Assembly: GCF_000013865.1 (NCBI RefSeq) | Contig: NC_007949.1 | Location: 248,001 to 312,000, forward strand | Direction of reading: 5' to 3' | DNA: 64,000 nt | Source: Polaromonas sp. JS666 | Lineage (GTDB): Bacteria > Pseudomonadota > Gammaproteobacteria > Burkholderiales > Burkholderiaceae_C | Shown: one piece after another, positions 62,560-64,000 of the stretch | How the letters are laid out: each line of letters starts with the position of its first letter | Position numbering within the stretch: position 1 is the first letter of the stretch | Translations under genes and position numbers: made by a program | The notes under the pieces: model-generated | What the model saw: only the letters and a program-made list of their open reading frames with translations | Told to the model about the DNA's origin: nothing | The model's database searches: none

Positions 62560-62832
62560 AAAGGATTCTCGCGTCGAGTTACATGTACGCTCGCCTTAGT
62601 GCCTGCTTAGCCACCACTAGACGAAATCCAATAAATCGGCATGCGTTGAACCGACAGTACTTAAGTGCAGTCCGATGCTCGGGCTATCCGCCCACTCACA
62701 AGGGGCTTCTGACCAAGTCGGCCGAGAGCACCGGCTGAGTTGCTAGCCAAGGCAAATCGCAGGAATCTTGCGAGCCCCGCCGATCTACAGTTTCAGCATG
62801 CAGTTCTTCTTGGACATTGATGATGAATGCGG

Positions 62833-64000
62833 TCATAAAGGCTGTGTAATTAGAGAGCTTAGATACTGCTCCCAGAGCATCAAAACGTCCCGCTTTTCGG
62901 GCATGTAATCGTGCCGGTCATAGTGCTTGTTCTGAATACCGCCAAGACCATGAGACTGAAGCTGCGCACGATGGTCTGTAGAGACGCCTAACGACGCCAA
63001 TTTTGTTTCGATGGTGCGACGAAAGTCTACGAACGCAAAATGCTCTACGCAAAGGCCCGACGCTTCCATCTCGCGGCGGATTCGTAATACTTCGTTGGAA
63101 ATAGATCCAACATTGAGTGCGGTACCTTGTCTGGAGCCTGGCAACAAGTAGGGTGATTTGACGCTTTGGGCGTAGTCCATCAGCCACTGCACCTCCGCTT
63201 TTGCCAGAGGGCAGAGGGGGAGCAGATGTTGACGTGGTGTTACGCGCCGTCCTTTGCCGTCTAAGAGCAAGATCGTTCCGGCGTCAAGGTCAACTCGAGC
63301 AACCTTGACCGATACCATCTGTTCGGCCCGCTGCCCGCCTAGTAACATGCAAAGGCGTAGGCCCCTCATCGGTATGGTGAGTTTCGTCTCCGGTTGAAGA
63401 TGCCGCCAGACTTCCCGGAGTTCACTGTCGCGCAGGTAGCGGTCGCGGGCAGTCTTGTATTGCGCCAGTGCATCGATCCCGGAGATTGGATTTGATTCGA
63501 TTCCATAGTCAAGTTGTGACTTAGGTGCTGAGGGATTTAACCTTGCACTCAGCGCGCGCGCATAGGCGGCGTGCAAGTGAGCGCGTACTTTTGCTGCTGT
63601 TCGGCCGGAGGCATTGCTAATGACGTCTCTCAGCAGATTGGTGAAAGCAGTTGGTTTGATTTGCCGTGCAGCCTGGCTCGCTAGCTCAGATGGTGCAATG
63701 AATCGCTCGATATGGTACTTCACCTCCTTTGCAGAGGCCTTGCCGTCGTCATTTAGGCCCTGCGCGTAGGAACGACACATTTGAATAAGCGTAAGGTTTG
63801 AAGGCTCCGTTGTTACGGGGAGTGGGTGGGCCGGAGTCGGTGCTATAGCTGGAGGTGCCGATGCCGGATTGGCCGTGCCTGCCGAATCGACGACAGATTG
63901 TTCGTAAAGCGATACTGCTAGATTGGACGCCCGATTGCGTGCTTGGGAAAGGGTCAGGTATCCAGCCCGCGTTGTTCTCGAGTAGAGCCCTAAAGGAATC
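62833..64000 (-). CDS. Tyrosine-recombinase integrase (partial, 5' end outside the window)
   Basis: A site-specific recombinase of the P4/phage integrase type. The catalytic Arg is in GLRLCMLLGGQRAEQM, then FVDFRRTIETKLASLGVS and SHGLGGIQNKHYDRHDYM with the Tyr nucleophile. The usual His of HxLRRT is Val/Asp here (FVDFRRT). An ATG at 63780 is not the true start: the frame stays open to the window edge, with a Pro/Ala-rich linker (ANPASAPPAIAPTPAHPLPV) and before it the N-terminal arm-binding region (AGYLTLSQARNRASNLAVSL). It suggests that an integrated element borders here. Confidence 0.88.
   Translation of the reverse strand, partial: IPLGLYSRTTRAGYLTLSQARNRASNLAVSLYEQSVVDSAGTANPASAPPAIAPTPAHPLPVTTEPSNLTLIQMCRSYAQGLNDDGKASAKEVKYHIERFIAPSELASQAARQIKPTAFTNLLRDVISNASGRTAAKVRAHLHAAYARALSARLNPSAPKSQLDYGIESNPISGIDALAQYKTARDRYLRDSELREVWRHLQPETKLTIPMRGLRLCMLLGGQRAEQMVSVKVARVDLDAGTILLLDGKGRRVTPRQHLLPLCPLAKAEVQWLMDYAQSVKSPYLLPGSRQGTALNVGSISNEVLRIRREMEASGLCVEHFAFVDFRRTIETKLASLGVSTDHRAQLQSHGLGGIQNKHYDRHDYMPEKRDVLMLWEQYLSSLITQPL

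Overview
The window reads as accessory DNA of a betaproteobacterium of the order Burkholderiales. The evidence is a Bug-type tripartite tricarboxylate receptor, a BPSL0761-like small protein, a 3-hydroxyanthranilate gene order like the nba cluster of nitrobenzoate degraders, and dense GC-rich coding. It is a patchwork of catabolic operons, one phage-defence operon and stress genes, separated by insertion sequences and decayed fragments. A P4-like integrase gene runs off the right edge, which suggests an island or plasmid region. Genus cannot be read from the sequence.

Layout. 1-3.9 kb: end of a 3-hydroxyanthranilate lower pathway (aldolase end, nbaG, nbaF, nbaC, nbaD, nbaR), all on the + strand. 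4.1-5.0 kb: a quinone-oxidoreductase-like gene. 5.1-6.7 kb: an IS3-family element that cuts a substrate-binding-protein gene. 6.7-18.3 kb: a minus-strand operon with a phthalate-type Rieske oxygenase, a glutamine-synthetase-like enzyme, a [2Fe-2S] ferredoxin, its reductase, a complete Liv-type ABC importer and a class-I amidotransferase, with a divergent FadR-type regulator. This is the logic of aniline oxidation through a gamma-glutamyl amide, but built on a different oxygenase class. 19.1-24.2 kb: a type III CBASS defence operon (TRIP13, two HORMA-type partners, CD-NTase, NucC nuclease) with a divergent CapH/CapP-like repressor and protease pair.

24.8-38.0 kb: small stress and redox genes (UDG-like, DUF488, MocR regulator, duplicated cupin, DUF3788, nitroreductase, AraC regulator, two AhpD-like proteins, broken SDR, three GSTs, azoreductase, PPOX-GNAT fusion). 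Several duplications and deletions can be read directly here. 38.4-41.2 kb: an enolase-superfamily enzyme and a ketopantoate-reductase-like enzyme, divergent from a TetR regulator. 41.3-45.7 kb: a sigma-54 activator, a sigma-54 promoter, a DUF485/SSS symporter pair and an L-2-haloacid dehalogenase, that is, a haloacid uptake and dehalogenation module. 45.9-50.4 kb: small genes, pseudogenes and a secreted nuclease.

50.4-53.2 kb: a complete IS21-family element with a 6-bp target duplication. 53.4-60.3 kb: a LysR regulator, a YeiH-type exporter, a secreted HAL-family protein that lacks the MIO-forming Ala-Ser-Gly, a Bug receptor, an ornithine-cyclodeaminase-like enzyme and a PhnD-like protein without a signal peptide. 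This looks like an undescribed catabolic or sensing unit. 60.5-64 kb: a truncated ISL3 transposase, an intact IS3-family element, a truncated small gene and the partial integrase. No rRNA, tRNA or CRISPR array was recognised.
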